Source of the DNA: Welwitschia mirabilis
Lineage: Eukaryota > Gnetophyta > Gnetopsida > Welwitschiales
Reading direction: 5' to 3'
DNA length: 64,000 nt
Assembly (NCBI GenBank): GCA_051453625.1
Contig: JBOZIK010000001.1
Location: 230,478,277-230,542,276, forward strand
In this document: piece after piece, positions 11,304-21,242 of the stretch
Position numbering within the stretch: the stretch's first letter is position 1
Layout of the letters: every line of letters begins with the position of its first letter
The notes under the pieces: model-generated
What the model was told of the DNA's origin: nothing
Database searches by the model: none
The model's input: only the letters and a program-made list of their open reading frames with translations
Made by a program: the position numbers and the translations under genes

Positions 11304-12027
11304 GTCTTTATAATGTCTTAACTTTTGTAATCTTAAAATTCTCCTTTAGCTATATGGACCCTAGCCTTTTTCTTCAAAGATGTAAGAAGTAAAAGTCACA
11401 TTTTTTTCATAACTAAAATAAATTAGCTATACATTTACAAATAACAACTAGATGTATATCTCTCAATCTATCCTACTTATACTTACTAAATTTTATAGTG
11501 TGTAGTATTATGAATCTAAGGAAATTTATAGGATGGCTTGGTGAATAACTAGTAATTATTGATATTTCAAAGTGTTTCAATATGGTATGACATTCTTACC
11601 ACAAATTTTCAAACTTCCCATTGAGAGGTTGACAATGTTAGATTTTGACAATAATGGATAATAAACTAATCAAAATAGACTTTCTAATAACTAATACATA
11701 TCCCCTTTAATTTTAATATATTAATTTTTATTTTTATTTTACTTATATTATAATAATAATAATAATATAAATATATAAATTAATGATATTCTAAATTATA
11801 TCTACTCTTTTTTGTTATAAATCATTATTCTTATGCTCTAATGTTAAAACTAAAAATAACTTAATAGCAACTATGTCCAATCAAATCACAACCTAGGCTC
11901 TGATCAAAATGTATAATAACTTCACAATCATTATTCTTAGTTAAATCATAACCTAGAATTTGATACCAAAATATAATGTTTAAAATTCCAATAGCTGAAA
12001 ACTTCAAATGAGGCTTTGATACCAAAA
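11304..12027 (-). other. Leader of a minus-strand LTR element, with primer site at 12,013-12,024
   Basis: No gene. The minus strand at 12,013-12,024 reads TGGTATCAAAGCC, a near match to the Met-tRNA site, placed three bases inside an LTR end (TGTAATATCC, 12,028). Two more degenerate versions of the same block (11,895-11,915, 11,955-11,975) precede it, so the leader seems to contain short duplications. The rest of the internal region would be 1-917, split off by Sirevirus 1. Confidence 0.45.
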
Positions 12028-13607
12028 TGTAATATCCTAATTTTTTTAAATCCAAAAATGTGAGTGATACGTAATAAATGTTCTCAACATTTTAACTAAG
12101 ACTATGCTTAAATTATAAATTTACTTCTTAAATAATGTTTATTAAGGAATATAAAATAACTTAAATATTTATGATTTTCTTTAATAAAAGGCATCTAAGA
12201 ACATTAGTCTTAAATCTATAAATAATTATTATTGGTAGATAAACTTGAATTTGATAAATAACATCATGTTAATAAATATCACAAATTACCTAGACATCCA
12301 AGATCCTTCAATCTTATTGAATGTACTAGTTATTTGTAGCATCTTCATTCATGGTGGTCTTGCACATGTAACTATGATGTGAGAATAACAACCTTTACAA
12401 TTTTCAGTGTGGCCCATGGTAAGGAATATGTAAGTATAGGATTTATAAGCAAAAGGAAATAATTATAAGAATATGTAAGATGTAACCAAAATGAAATATC
12501 AAAACAATCCAAGATGCATTACCAAAATAATCCAAGATGTATAGTTAGAATAATTTAAGAGTGCAATGCCAAATAAATGCAAGATGTAACAAAGGCCATA
12601 TTTTCATATTATCTTCGCTACTGTTGGTTTTATAACAATATTTATTAATCTAATTGCATACTACCAAGAGGGATAAAATCATCATATTTATATACATTTG
12701 TTTCTTTTCTTCCTGGAGGTTTAGTATTACAACTCTCTGAGGTTCAAACAAGTAATTAACCTTACCAGTTTAAATTCTCTTATTTAATAATCTCAAGTTA
12801 TGATCAATGGTCATCACAAGTTATAGATAAATAATCCATAATAAACTTGTCAATAAATTTTAATGCACAATTTCATTAACAAGATAGGTAAAGGTTTTCT
12901 AATGTATAAGTTCCTAAGAAACTCTAACACAATGGGTATAAAATAATAAGAAAAATTTTAAACTTCAAAATGATTTACAAGATACTTATGAAAGCTTTAT
13001 AAAATACTAAAATCATGTAAGTATTACAAGATAAATTTGGAATAATCCAAAGAAATAAAATGAAACCTAAAGTCAAACAAGATTTAAAGACATACCAAAA
13101 ATAAAGAGAACATGCTAAGACCATACAAGAAATAAATAAAGCCTTGAATCATACTCAAAGTTAGATGAAGACTTTGAAAACTTTTAAAGACTTCAAAAAT
13201 TTCTAAGACTCCAATGCTTTTCAATCTTCAAGTTTCTAAATCATTAAAATTTAATAACAAAGAATTTCTCAAATATATGAAAATATGAGGAGAAGGAAGT
13301 CATATCTATAGCAAAAAGATGTAGGAATATAAAAATACATGAAGATATGAAGAGATGTCATCATAAAAAGAAGATGATGAGGATTCTATAACCCTTAATC
13401 ATCACCTTGTTTGGACACTAAGTGCATTAATATTTTATCATAATAATAAATAATAAATATTTAACACTCACTACTTGTAATTATATGATAAATACTTAAG
13501 ATAAGTGACTTACGAAGTAATTCCAATAGATACATAAAAATATTTTTCATAACAAATAAATGTTAAACAAAAGAAAGTGTAACATCATAATTATGAGTGT
13601 TACCTAG
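12028..13607 (-). repeat. Probable LTR of a chromovirus-like Gypsy element
   Basis: The low end TGTAATATCC with an adjacent primer site and the high end GAGTGTTAC (13,600-13,607) together resemble the TGTAACACCC termini of Tekay/Del LTRs. A TATA-like CTATAGATATG lies on the minus strand near 13,310. The interior is AT-rich and non-coding. There is no second copy in the window, so this stays tentative. Confidence 0.4.
12478..12593. repeat. Degenerate minisatellite, 'aagatg..accaaaataatcc' units
   Basis: Four to five units of about 23-34 bp, each opening with AAGATG or AGAGTG and containing CCAAA-TAATCC-like ends. It lies inside the probable LTR. Confidence 0.5.
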
Positions 13608-13771
13608 CATGCACTACTAAAATAAATTATTAAAATAATCTAGCATAATTAATTAAAATCATCATAAGAGTCTTTTTGCATGCCCAAAAATAAGAAATAA
13701 AAAATAAAAAAAATACTAACCATGGTATTTAAATGTAACATTTGCATAAAGAAAATATAACCAGTACTTTT

Positions 13772-13866
13772 GCCACTAATATAGTTACTAATTTAACCAC
13801 TAATTTAACCATTAATTTAGCCACTAATCTAGCCACTAATTTAACCACTAACTAAACCACTAAAGA
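13772..13866. repeat. 12-bp minisatellite (CCACTAATTTAA)n
   Basis: About eight tandem copies of a 12-bp unit, consensus CCACTAATTTAA, with point changes (ccattaatttag, ccactaatctag, ccactaactaaa). The period is a multiple of three, but the surrounding DNA has no long open frame. Confidence 0.8.
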
Positions 13867-14505
13867 GTATTAGTAAATAATCAAGAAATTAATAATATTA
13901 TTAATTATGATTATTACAAAAAAGAAAGCACTTAAAATAATAATTATAGCATAAAAAATTTACTTAAGGTAATTACATATCAATAACAAGAAATAAATAA
14001 AGAATATAGTAATTAAATTACCTTAGTGGATTCCCTAATAATAAAGTTATTTTAATTTAGTTTTTACTTAACTGCATAGGCTAAATCTTGAGACCTTTTA
14101 AAATCTAAATGTGATAATACATGTAAATCAAAAATTATAATATAACATGTAAAGTCAGATGTAAAGGGGGATAATGCATTTTAAATTATAATAAATTGTG
14201 TGAATGCATAAAGAAAAACTTATATGGCAAAAATGAAACTGATTATATATTCTTCCTTTACATCAAAAAATTGAGATATGAAAAGGCATGTCCTAATGAA
14301 TATTTCTGAATTAATAGAAACTTATATGAAAAGAAATGATCATGTGATAATTTTATTAAAGGAAATACTAGCAAAGGTAAAAGAAAGAAAAATTATATTA
14401 AAATAAAATATTATGAGAAAAATAGATTTGATTTAATGCATATAACTAAATTCTTTGTGAGAAAAATAAAAGGTAAAAAAAAAGAGGATTAACTTTATAT
14501 TTAAC
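13867..14505. other. AT-rich stretch without recognisable features
   Basis: Low-complexity AT-rich DNA. K/N-rich short plus-strand frames precede the unknown ORF, but no start or domain can be fixed. Confidence 0.4.
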
Positions 14506-15207
14506 ATGAAAAGAATATTAAAACTACTAAATATATTAAAAGATAAGGATCAAGGAATATCTATGGAGGCAAAAATAGACAAGAAAATTAAAGACAAGTT
14601 TGATGTGCTAGCAAGGAACCTTTTTATGCAAGGTTTGTATAGGATGTTACCACTTAAAGTCTTAAAAGGTGTAACAATAAATGTAGAAAGGATCTTAAAT
14701 AAAGGAAGAGAACTCATGATCTAAGATTCTAGACATGGATCCAAGTCAAAAACCTTAATACATTGTGTAATAGATGTTAAAAGGTTCTTTCGAGAAGGAA
14801 TACATGTAAAAGTCATAAGCGATACATTGAAAGATGACAAAGGTTTGGTGTGCTGTGTAAAAAGTAGCAACTCCTTAATAGTTCTCTCAGACATCACAAA
14901 CACGGTCATCAACATGGATCTTAGTAACATAATTAAAGATATGAATATTCTCACTAGCTCTATGATGACACTTGCAGATTTGAAACTTTTTAATCTTATA
15001 GAACCCCATGACATGAGTTTTAGCATCATTTTGGATATATTTAATGATGATAAGAATTGTAGATTACTAAAATGTAAGAGTAAAATGAAAATGATAGTGC
15101 ATTTAATCATGCATGCAAATGAAATTAAATACAAGATTGGAACTACAATTATTAGACCTTTAATAAGTGCCTCAACAACATCCATAGAGAAGGACATGTT
15201 GGAGTAG
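14506..15207 (+). pseudogene. Unrecognised coding sequence, one in-frame stop
   Basis: Frames 14,506-14,724 and 14,827-15,207 are in the same phase. The codons between them are also open, so a single frame of 234 codons runs through with one TAA at 14,722. In DNA this AT-rich such length is unlikely by chance. The predicted protein is Lys/Asp/Ile/Leu-rich, with a basic first third (KIDKKIKDKFDVLARN) and segments such as HCVIDVKRFFREGIHVKVI and CRLLKCKSKMKMIVHLIM. I do not recognise a family. The antisense strand also has a 166-codon open frame (15,221-14,721), but its Leu/Ile/Ser/Phe composition is that of a shadow. It could be a host exon or a domain of an unrecognised element. Confidence 0.4.
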
Positions 15208-15957
15208 TGAATGGTATTCATTATAGCATGAATGAAAATTTACACCATGTCTATCCATTAATCTATAGTTTTCTTGAGGAGAAACAAGGATCTTACTTCC
15301 TTTGCTTTTTCTACCAAGGCCCAATACTAAAGCCATGCCTCCTTGTTGGTGAGAATACTTTCAACATCCATGTTAATGCAAGCTAAATGATGTGGGCATA
15401 TAGATAATACATATGACAAGATTTCTTATAAGGCTCCTTCATACTCATAATTAATCAAAGAAAGGTGATATTAAAGTTAAAGATAAAATGCCATTAAAAG
15501 TTCATGACTTTGACATTGTGACAAAGAAAGAATATCAATTGATATATTACTTTTTTCTATTAAATCCCATGTTATCCAAAAATTCCATATCTTATGTAAT
15601 TACAAGTTAAGGAGGAGATTGTTATAATATTTTTGTAGTGACTTTATAACCACATTTATATGCTTATTTAATTAAAGTTGTTTTCAAAAATCTAATTAAC
15701 CAAGCATTATGTCTAGTACTAAAAGCTATAATAATTAAATATACTAATTGAAGGTTTTAAAAGAATCATTCATTGAATCATTTCATAAGATGGATCATGA
15801 AGTGAAGTAAAGAAAATAAGACAAAATCCTTATCAAATGTAAAGCTTATATGGCTAAGAATTTACCTATGTAACTAAGAAGAAGTTTCCTATTTGACTAA
15901 AACATTATTATTGCCTAAGTGGATTTAAATGTTAAATTATTAAATTTTTAAATTTTA
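15208..15957. other. Non-coding; possible plus-strand polypurine tract and LTR start near 15,605
   Basis: TTAAGGAGGAGAT at 15,604-15,616 followed by TGTTATAATATTTTTGTAG looks like a polypurine tract and LTR start in plus orientation. No partner LTR was found, so this is only a suggestion. The remainder has no coding signal. Confidence 0.25.
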
Positions 15958-15959
15958 CT

Positions 15960-16041
15960 TACTAATTATTATATTTATAATTTTTATTTATACCCTTTTT
16001 TACTAATTATTATATTTATAATTTTTATTTATGCCCTTTTA
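15960..16041. repeat. 41-bp tandem duplication
   Basis: Two adjacent copies of 'tactaattattatatttata..' with a 41-bp period and two differences (atacccttt / atgcccttt). Confidence 0.8.
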
Positions 16042-16059
16042 CCTTGTTCATTTTAAATC

Positions 16060-17250
16060 CTTGTAGTGATTTGGGATCCACCCTATTCTATAGTAGCTCC
16101 ATCAATACTATGAGTACTCCACTTTATCTTTACTTATGGATGTTCCTATTTTGTAAATTGATATTTTATTGGTTTAGAACTGCTTCTGGCTTCTGTATAG
16201 TCAAATAAACTAGTTCCACCTAAATATAAAACCAATTTGACACATGAAAAGTATCTACAATATATTTTCTTAGCATACTTACACAAAAAACATCATGCAT
16301 GTGTAATAATCAAGAAGGTATAGGATGTTCATATACAATAAGTCCAACTCTTTCTAACATTTTAAATAGTCTAATGAATTGAGGATCTAATTTTGATTTC
16401 TTAACTTTTTTTATCATTATTTTCATCGATGACACTTTAATAAATACATGATCATTTATTTTGAACTCAAGATGTTTTCTTTGATAATTTTCATACATCT
16501 TCTATCTATCTACTACTTTTTTAAGTCTACTTTTAATAATCCTTATTTTACTATCCATTTATTATAACATGTTTGATCATATAATTAATCTTTCTTTAGA
16601 TCCTATTCATGAAGTGAGGTGTTCTACATTTTCCAACATATAGGGCTTTAAATGAAGTTATTTAAATTGAACTCTACTAAAAACTATTATATGAAAATTC
16701 TACCAATAATAGCAACTCTTTCCAACTTTTGGGATTATCTAGAATACATGCTTTAAGAAGATCCTCTAAAATTTGATTAACTCTTTCTCCCTAGTTATCT
16801 ACTTGAGTATGAAATGTAGTGCTCATATTTAACTTGGTTCCTAAACTTGTTTGTAATTATTTTTAAAACTTATAAGTAAATTTTAAATCTCTATGAGAGA
16901 TAATTACTAAAGCCATACCATGAAATTAAACAACATTTTGAATATATACTTTATCTTTATCCTTAGCATCATTAGATATTTAACTAGAATAAAATGTACT
17001 AACTTAGTTATTATACCAATTATCACCATGATAGAGTCATTACCTCTTTGAGTTTTAAGACTTCCTATAATAAAGTCCATGCAAATCACATCCAATTTAT
17101 ATTTTAAAATATTATAAGGATAAAGTAATCCTATTGGATTTCTATGTTCTACTTTAACTTGTTAACAACTAAGGCACTTTGATACTAATTTTGTTATATC
17201 CTATTTCATTCCTAACCATTAAAAATGTTTGTTTCACATTTTGATACATT
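16060..17250 (-). pseudogene. Chromovirus (Tekay/Del-type) integrase remnant
   Basis: Minus-strand frames include MDVICMDFIIGSLKTQRGND (17,095-17,040; family motif 'W..I.MDF..GLP.TQRG.DSI'), and, near the C-terminus, DHVFIKVSSMK and LDPQFIRLFKMLERVG (16,498-16,310; motif 'GD.VFLKVSP.KG....KKGKLSPRFIGPFEIL.RVG'). These continue into DVFCVSMLRKYIVD near 16,270, the 'FHVSMLRKY' block. The first catalytic Asp (MDF) remains readable; other catalytic positions are not clear. The element is cut at 18,601 by the Athila chain, and its protease and gag resume at 38.24 kb. Confidence 0.85.
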
Positions 17251-17499
17251 TTAGTTTCTCTAAGATGACTTGCTATAGGTGGATTATGAAAATTAAACAT
17301 TATCTTATGTCTAATTTCATTTACATTAGAAACTAAAAATCTTCCCTTGAATCTAATAATAATATCATCTTAACTAATACTAAAATGCTTTAAACCTATT
17401 AATCTTTCTAACTAATCCTCTAATTTTTGATAATTCTCATCTCTTTTTTACCCCTCTAAAATAATGATAGAAATTTAACTTTAAATTTCTATAATTGCA

Positions 17500-17930
17500 T
17501 TGAGATAACCTCATATACTAAGAGCATATGCAATGTTATTTTCCTTACCTTTATGGTATAAAATTTATAGATCAAAATGACATAGAAAAATTTCATTCAT
17601 TTTATTTGCCCAATATTTAATTTTTATTAAGTAAAAATGTATTTTAGACTCTCATGATATGACCAAAATTAAAATGTTACATCATAGAGATAATGATTTC
17701 ACATCTTTAAAGAAAAAATTATTACATCTAATTTAGGATCATGAATAGAATAATTTCTCTTATGAGTTTCAAATTATACTAATTCATAGATTATTACTAC
17801 TTTATCCTGTTTATGAAATTCTTTAAGATCTTCTTCAAATACATTAGTATAAGCCATAAACTCTTTAAGTCATCTAGAATTATTAAGGTTAAAACACTAG
17901 TTAGGCATTATTTAAGATGATCAAATGACT
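17500..17930 (-). pseudogene. Chromovirus RNase H remnant
   Basis: The minus strand reads YELV, stop, FETHKRNYSIHDPKLDVIIF and MxNHYLYDVTF, matching Gypsy RNase H 'YAS.QLK.HE.NYPTHDLELAAVVFALK.WRHYLYG'; then ILYHKGKENNIAYAL matching 'I.YHPGKANVVADALS'. Position between RT and integrase is normal for this family. Several stops. Confidence 0.85.
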
Positions 17931-18596
17931 ATTGACATTTTTTGTCCATATGAAGTCTTTATTTTTCTTTAAAAGTCTTGTTAATAAAGAAGATATTTTA
18001 GACAACTTGAAGATGAATTAAAGATAGTACTAATAATACTAAGAAAACTTCTAACTTCAGTAATATTTGTAGGTATTTTTCATTCTATGATTCCTCTAAC
18101 TTTATCTTGATCCACTGATATACTTAATTGGATATTACATAACCTAGAAATTAAATCAATTCCTTTCAAAAAAGGATTTTTTTCATATTAGCATATAGTT
18201 GATGATTATATAAAGTTTGTAATATTATTCTCAAGTATCTAATATTCTCTTTATAAGTCTTGGAATAAGTAAGAATATTATTAATAAATACAATTATAAA
18301 TTAATCAAGATTTGGTTAAAAGATGTAATTCATAAGACTTATAAATACTGCAAGGGCATTAGTTAAATCAAAAGAAATAATAGTAAACTTATAATGCCCA
18401 TAGCAGGTTTTGAATGTAGTTTTAATAATATCTTATTTGACATCTAGATTTTAAATTAACGTTTGAGAAAATCATAGCTTTTTTGAGATAACTAAAAAGG
18501 TTATCTATTCCTGGTAGTAAATACTTATTCTTAATGATATCCTTATTTATCTGTCTATAATTAATGCATAATATTTGTGTTCCATCCTTCTTATTT
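17930..18596 (-). pseudogene. Chromovirus reverse transcriptase remnant, C-terminal part
   Basis: Starting at the insertion point, the minus strand reads [19 protein letters not shown] (motif 'KKDGT.R.CIDYR.LN'), [13 protein letters not shown], then after a frameshift [20 protein letters not shown] (motif 'TAFRTRYGHYEF.VM.FGLTNAP') and FINNILTYSKT, the FIDDIL catalytic box with both Asp codons changed to Asn. Then LRIILQTLYNHQLYAN and VRSFLSI. The N-terminal part of the same domain is at 38,244-38,400. Confidence 0.9.
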
Positions 18597-18601
18597 ACAA
18601 A
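18597..18601. repeat. Target-site duplication, left (ACAAA)
   Basis: ACAAA precedes the TG of LTR1 at 18,602. ATAAA (38,239-38,243) follows the CA of LTR4. One C/T difference. Removing 18,602-38,243 rejoins the chromovirus RT in frame. Confidence 0.8.
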
Positions 18602-19952
18602 TGTTGTGGTATGAATTTATGCAATCCTAAAGTCTTTTAGGTAAATTTGTAAATCAAATAACTTATAGAAAACACACTCTAGTATAGATAGAAGTTCACC
18701 TGAATGTTGTAATCTTAATGAAGACACTAGGCTTAGAGTTAGAAAATTGATTTTTAAGAATATTTTTAGTCTTTATATTTGAATGCTTGAAAGTAAATAA
18801 CAATTCAAAAGCAATGCAAGATGAATATATATGAAATGTAGTAAATAGAAATGTAATGGATTCTACTTAGATCTTAGTCCTTTTGTTACAAGGATTATCT
18901 TCTCTAAATTATATCAATTAAGAAGAGCATTCAAAAAGATCTTAACCAACATAAACTATGAGATCTATCTAAGTAAAATAAAGAATGCAATATGAAACAA
19001 AATGGAAAAGTAATGCAAATCTACACCTAGTCAAAGTCAAGCTTAATAAAGGTTTCTCTTATGATCTAAATAAATCATAAAGCTATCACAATAAACTATG
19101 ATCAATATAAACCATAAAGGACATATAAAATGAAAATAAAATAATGATTATATTGATTCAAAAGAGTATTCAAAAACATTACATCCACTTACAATAGCGT
19201 AACAACACCTCAATGGAAGAAACTTAGTCTAACACCAAGGAAAATCCTTTCTATAGCTCTGGATGGATCTCCTATTTTTTAGTCTTCCATCACAAGTATA
19301 TCAGATACAAAAGATGCTAGAAATGAAGGAGGGGAAGGGTATTTATAATTTTGAATTTGAGGTTCTAGAAAAAAAAACCCTAGAGGTAAAAAATAAAACC
19401 TTAGCAACCCACATGAGTTACTTAACCCCATTTACAAAGATATTTCTTTTCGAACATCTAAAACTGCTGTCATCCTACCTATTGTTGGGACGACATAGGG
19501 GACATTACCATGTGCTACATGTTTCCATGCCCTGTTGTCAGCCCTCTAGCTTCTATTTATGTTAGCAGTGTCATCATCCTATTTGTCATGGGGATGACAT
19601 AAGGGACATCACCATGTGTCACATGTCTCCATGTCCCATTGTCAGCCCCATAGCTTTTGTTCATATTAGTAGTGTTATCATCCTGCCTATCATGGGGATG
19701 ACATATGGGGTGACAATATTTATTTTCTCCAATCTCAAAGGTAAATTAGTATTTTGCATCATGAAGTCTTTCTTCCAAATATGCAGTGTCAAAATAGGCC
19801 TAATGAACTACCAAAAATTCTAAGAGTTACATGTTTTATTAATCATCTTGTCAGATCTCCATAGTCATTAGTATTATATCAAAACCTATGTAAATGTCCT
19901 ACAAAATTACTTAAAATACATCATTAAATTCCTATAAATTGACATCATAAGA
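18602..19952 (-). repeat. LTR1 (Athila/Tat-type), complete
   Basis: 1,351 bp from TGTTGTGGTATGAA to ...ATCATAAGA. A TATA box (TATAAATACCC, minus strand) is at 19,338-19,347. From 19,471 it holds a 104-bp repeat with starts at 19,471, 19,575 and 19,679, each with a GTCATCC..GGATGAC hairpin. It is longer than LTR3 by about one repeat unit. The plus-strand frames at 19,263-19,823 are shadows within the repeat. Confidence 0.85.
19338..19347 (-). promoter_or_regulatory. LTR1 TATA box
   Basis: TATAAATACCC on the minus strand. The same position is kept in LTR2 (near 20,664), LTR3 (26,967-26,977) and LTR4 (37,751-37,761), so it is the likely U3 core promoter of the family. Confidence 0.6.
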
Positions 19953-20079
19953 TAGGCCCCTACTTAGCCTTATCAGTCCCTGACAAAGTAAGCATTCAAC
20001 TAGATTACGAGCAAATTTAACTAAGATAAAATAATGCTAAAAAGATGTAAATTAAGTTCCATTAAATCATGTAAGAAAT
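19953..20079 (-). other. Polypurine tract and 3' end of the outer Athila-type element
   Basis: The minus strand reads AAGTAGGGGCCTA directly before LTR1 (19,953-19,965). 114 further bases match the start of the 3' untranslated regions at 21,256 and 27,487. Cut by a 100-N gap (20,080-20,179). Confidence 0.7.
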
Positions 20080-20179
20080 NNNNNNNNNNNNNNNNNNNNN
20101 NNNNNNNNNNNNNNNNNNNNNNNNNNNNNNNNNNNNNNNNNNNNNNNNNNNNNNNNNNNNNNNNNNNNNNNNNNNNNNN

Positions 20180-21242
20180 AGTAAATGCAATACAAGATGA
20201 ATGAAGATAAAATACAACTAAAAATGAATGAACTCTCTTAATTCTTAATCCTTTTATCATAAGGACTAAATTCTTTCTAATTTAGATTAATTAACAAGAG
20301 CATTCACTAGTTCTTAACCAATATGAAAATGGAATAGAATAGCAATGAAAATCTAATACTAACCAAGGTCAACCTTAACAAATGTTGCTCTTATTATCTA
20401 AATAAATCACAAAATTATCGCTTAACTATTACCAACTTAAACCATAAGGAGCATTCACAGAATTGGAATGAAAAGACCAATTTTATTAATTTAAAGAACT
20501 TTACATCAACTTAAAACAGAATAATAGCATCTCAATGGAAGAAACTCAACCTAACACTAAGAAAACTCCTTTCTGTAGCCACTAGATAAACCTCTTGTCC
20601 TTCAATATTCTATCATAAGAATATTAGGTACAAAAGAGGAGTTAAAAGTGAGGACAAGATGGGGTATTTATAGTTTTTCATTGAAAGTTTTAGAAATGTA
20701 ACCCTAGAAGTCAGAGAAAAAACTCTAATATCCCAAGTAGGGAACATGACCCCATTATAAGATAACTCAGCCCTACTTATATAAAATAGTTATTGTCTTG
20801 ACTGTCATGGAGATAACACTGGGGACAAAGCTTTGGTTCCACTATTAGCTCCAATTGTGTCATTGTCCCTCATGTATGATAATGGGAATGACACCTCCAT
20901 AGAAAAGGGTACTTCATTAGATCTAACCTCTAGTCCATGTTGCTATTGTGATAGGAAGGTATAGTGTTATTATCCCCTCTATCATGGAAACGATAGTGGG
21001 GACGACATCCTTCCAAAGATTCTCAATTAAAGAAAATCAACCTTATTCATCATTACTATTCATTCAACATGCTAAGTACCAAAACATGCCTAAAATGCCT
21101 TCAATTATGCCAAGAATTATGTGTTTATGTGATTATCCTAGTCACTCTCCATAATTAGTAGAATTACATCTAAACCTATATAAATTTCTTACAAAAGTAC
21201 TCCTAATACACCATCAAATTCCTATAAATTGGCATCATAACA
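20180..21242 (-). repeat. LTR2 (Athila/Tat-type), low end lost in a gap
   Basis: Parallels LTR1 from 'gtaaatgcaatacaagatgaatg' onward and ends GGCATCATAACA at 21,242. The first ~230 bp of the LTR (in forward coordinates) are missing at the gap. Hairpin repeat units are at 20,795-20,825, 20,860-20,890 and 20,965-21,005. Confidence 0.8.

Noticed and set aside
12478-13866. CRISPR-like or satellite centromeric arrays
   Set aside because: Units are directly adjacent, short and degenerate, without unique spacers, and total under 120 bp each; these are minisatellites in a plant nuclear context.
14721-15221. 166-codon minus-strand open frame with hydrophobic composition, possibly a membrane protein
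   Set aside because: It overlaps the plus-strand frame almost exactly. Its Leu/Ile/Ser/Phe content is what the complement of Lys/Asp/Asn-rich codons gives, and the plus-strand composition is more protein-like.
19263-19823. Two plus-strand frames of 100 and 69 codons with similar sequence
   Set aside because: They are translations of the 104-bp LTR repeat on the antisense strand, which explains their mutual similarity.
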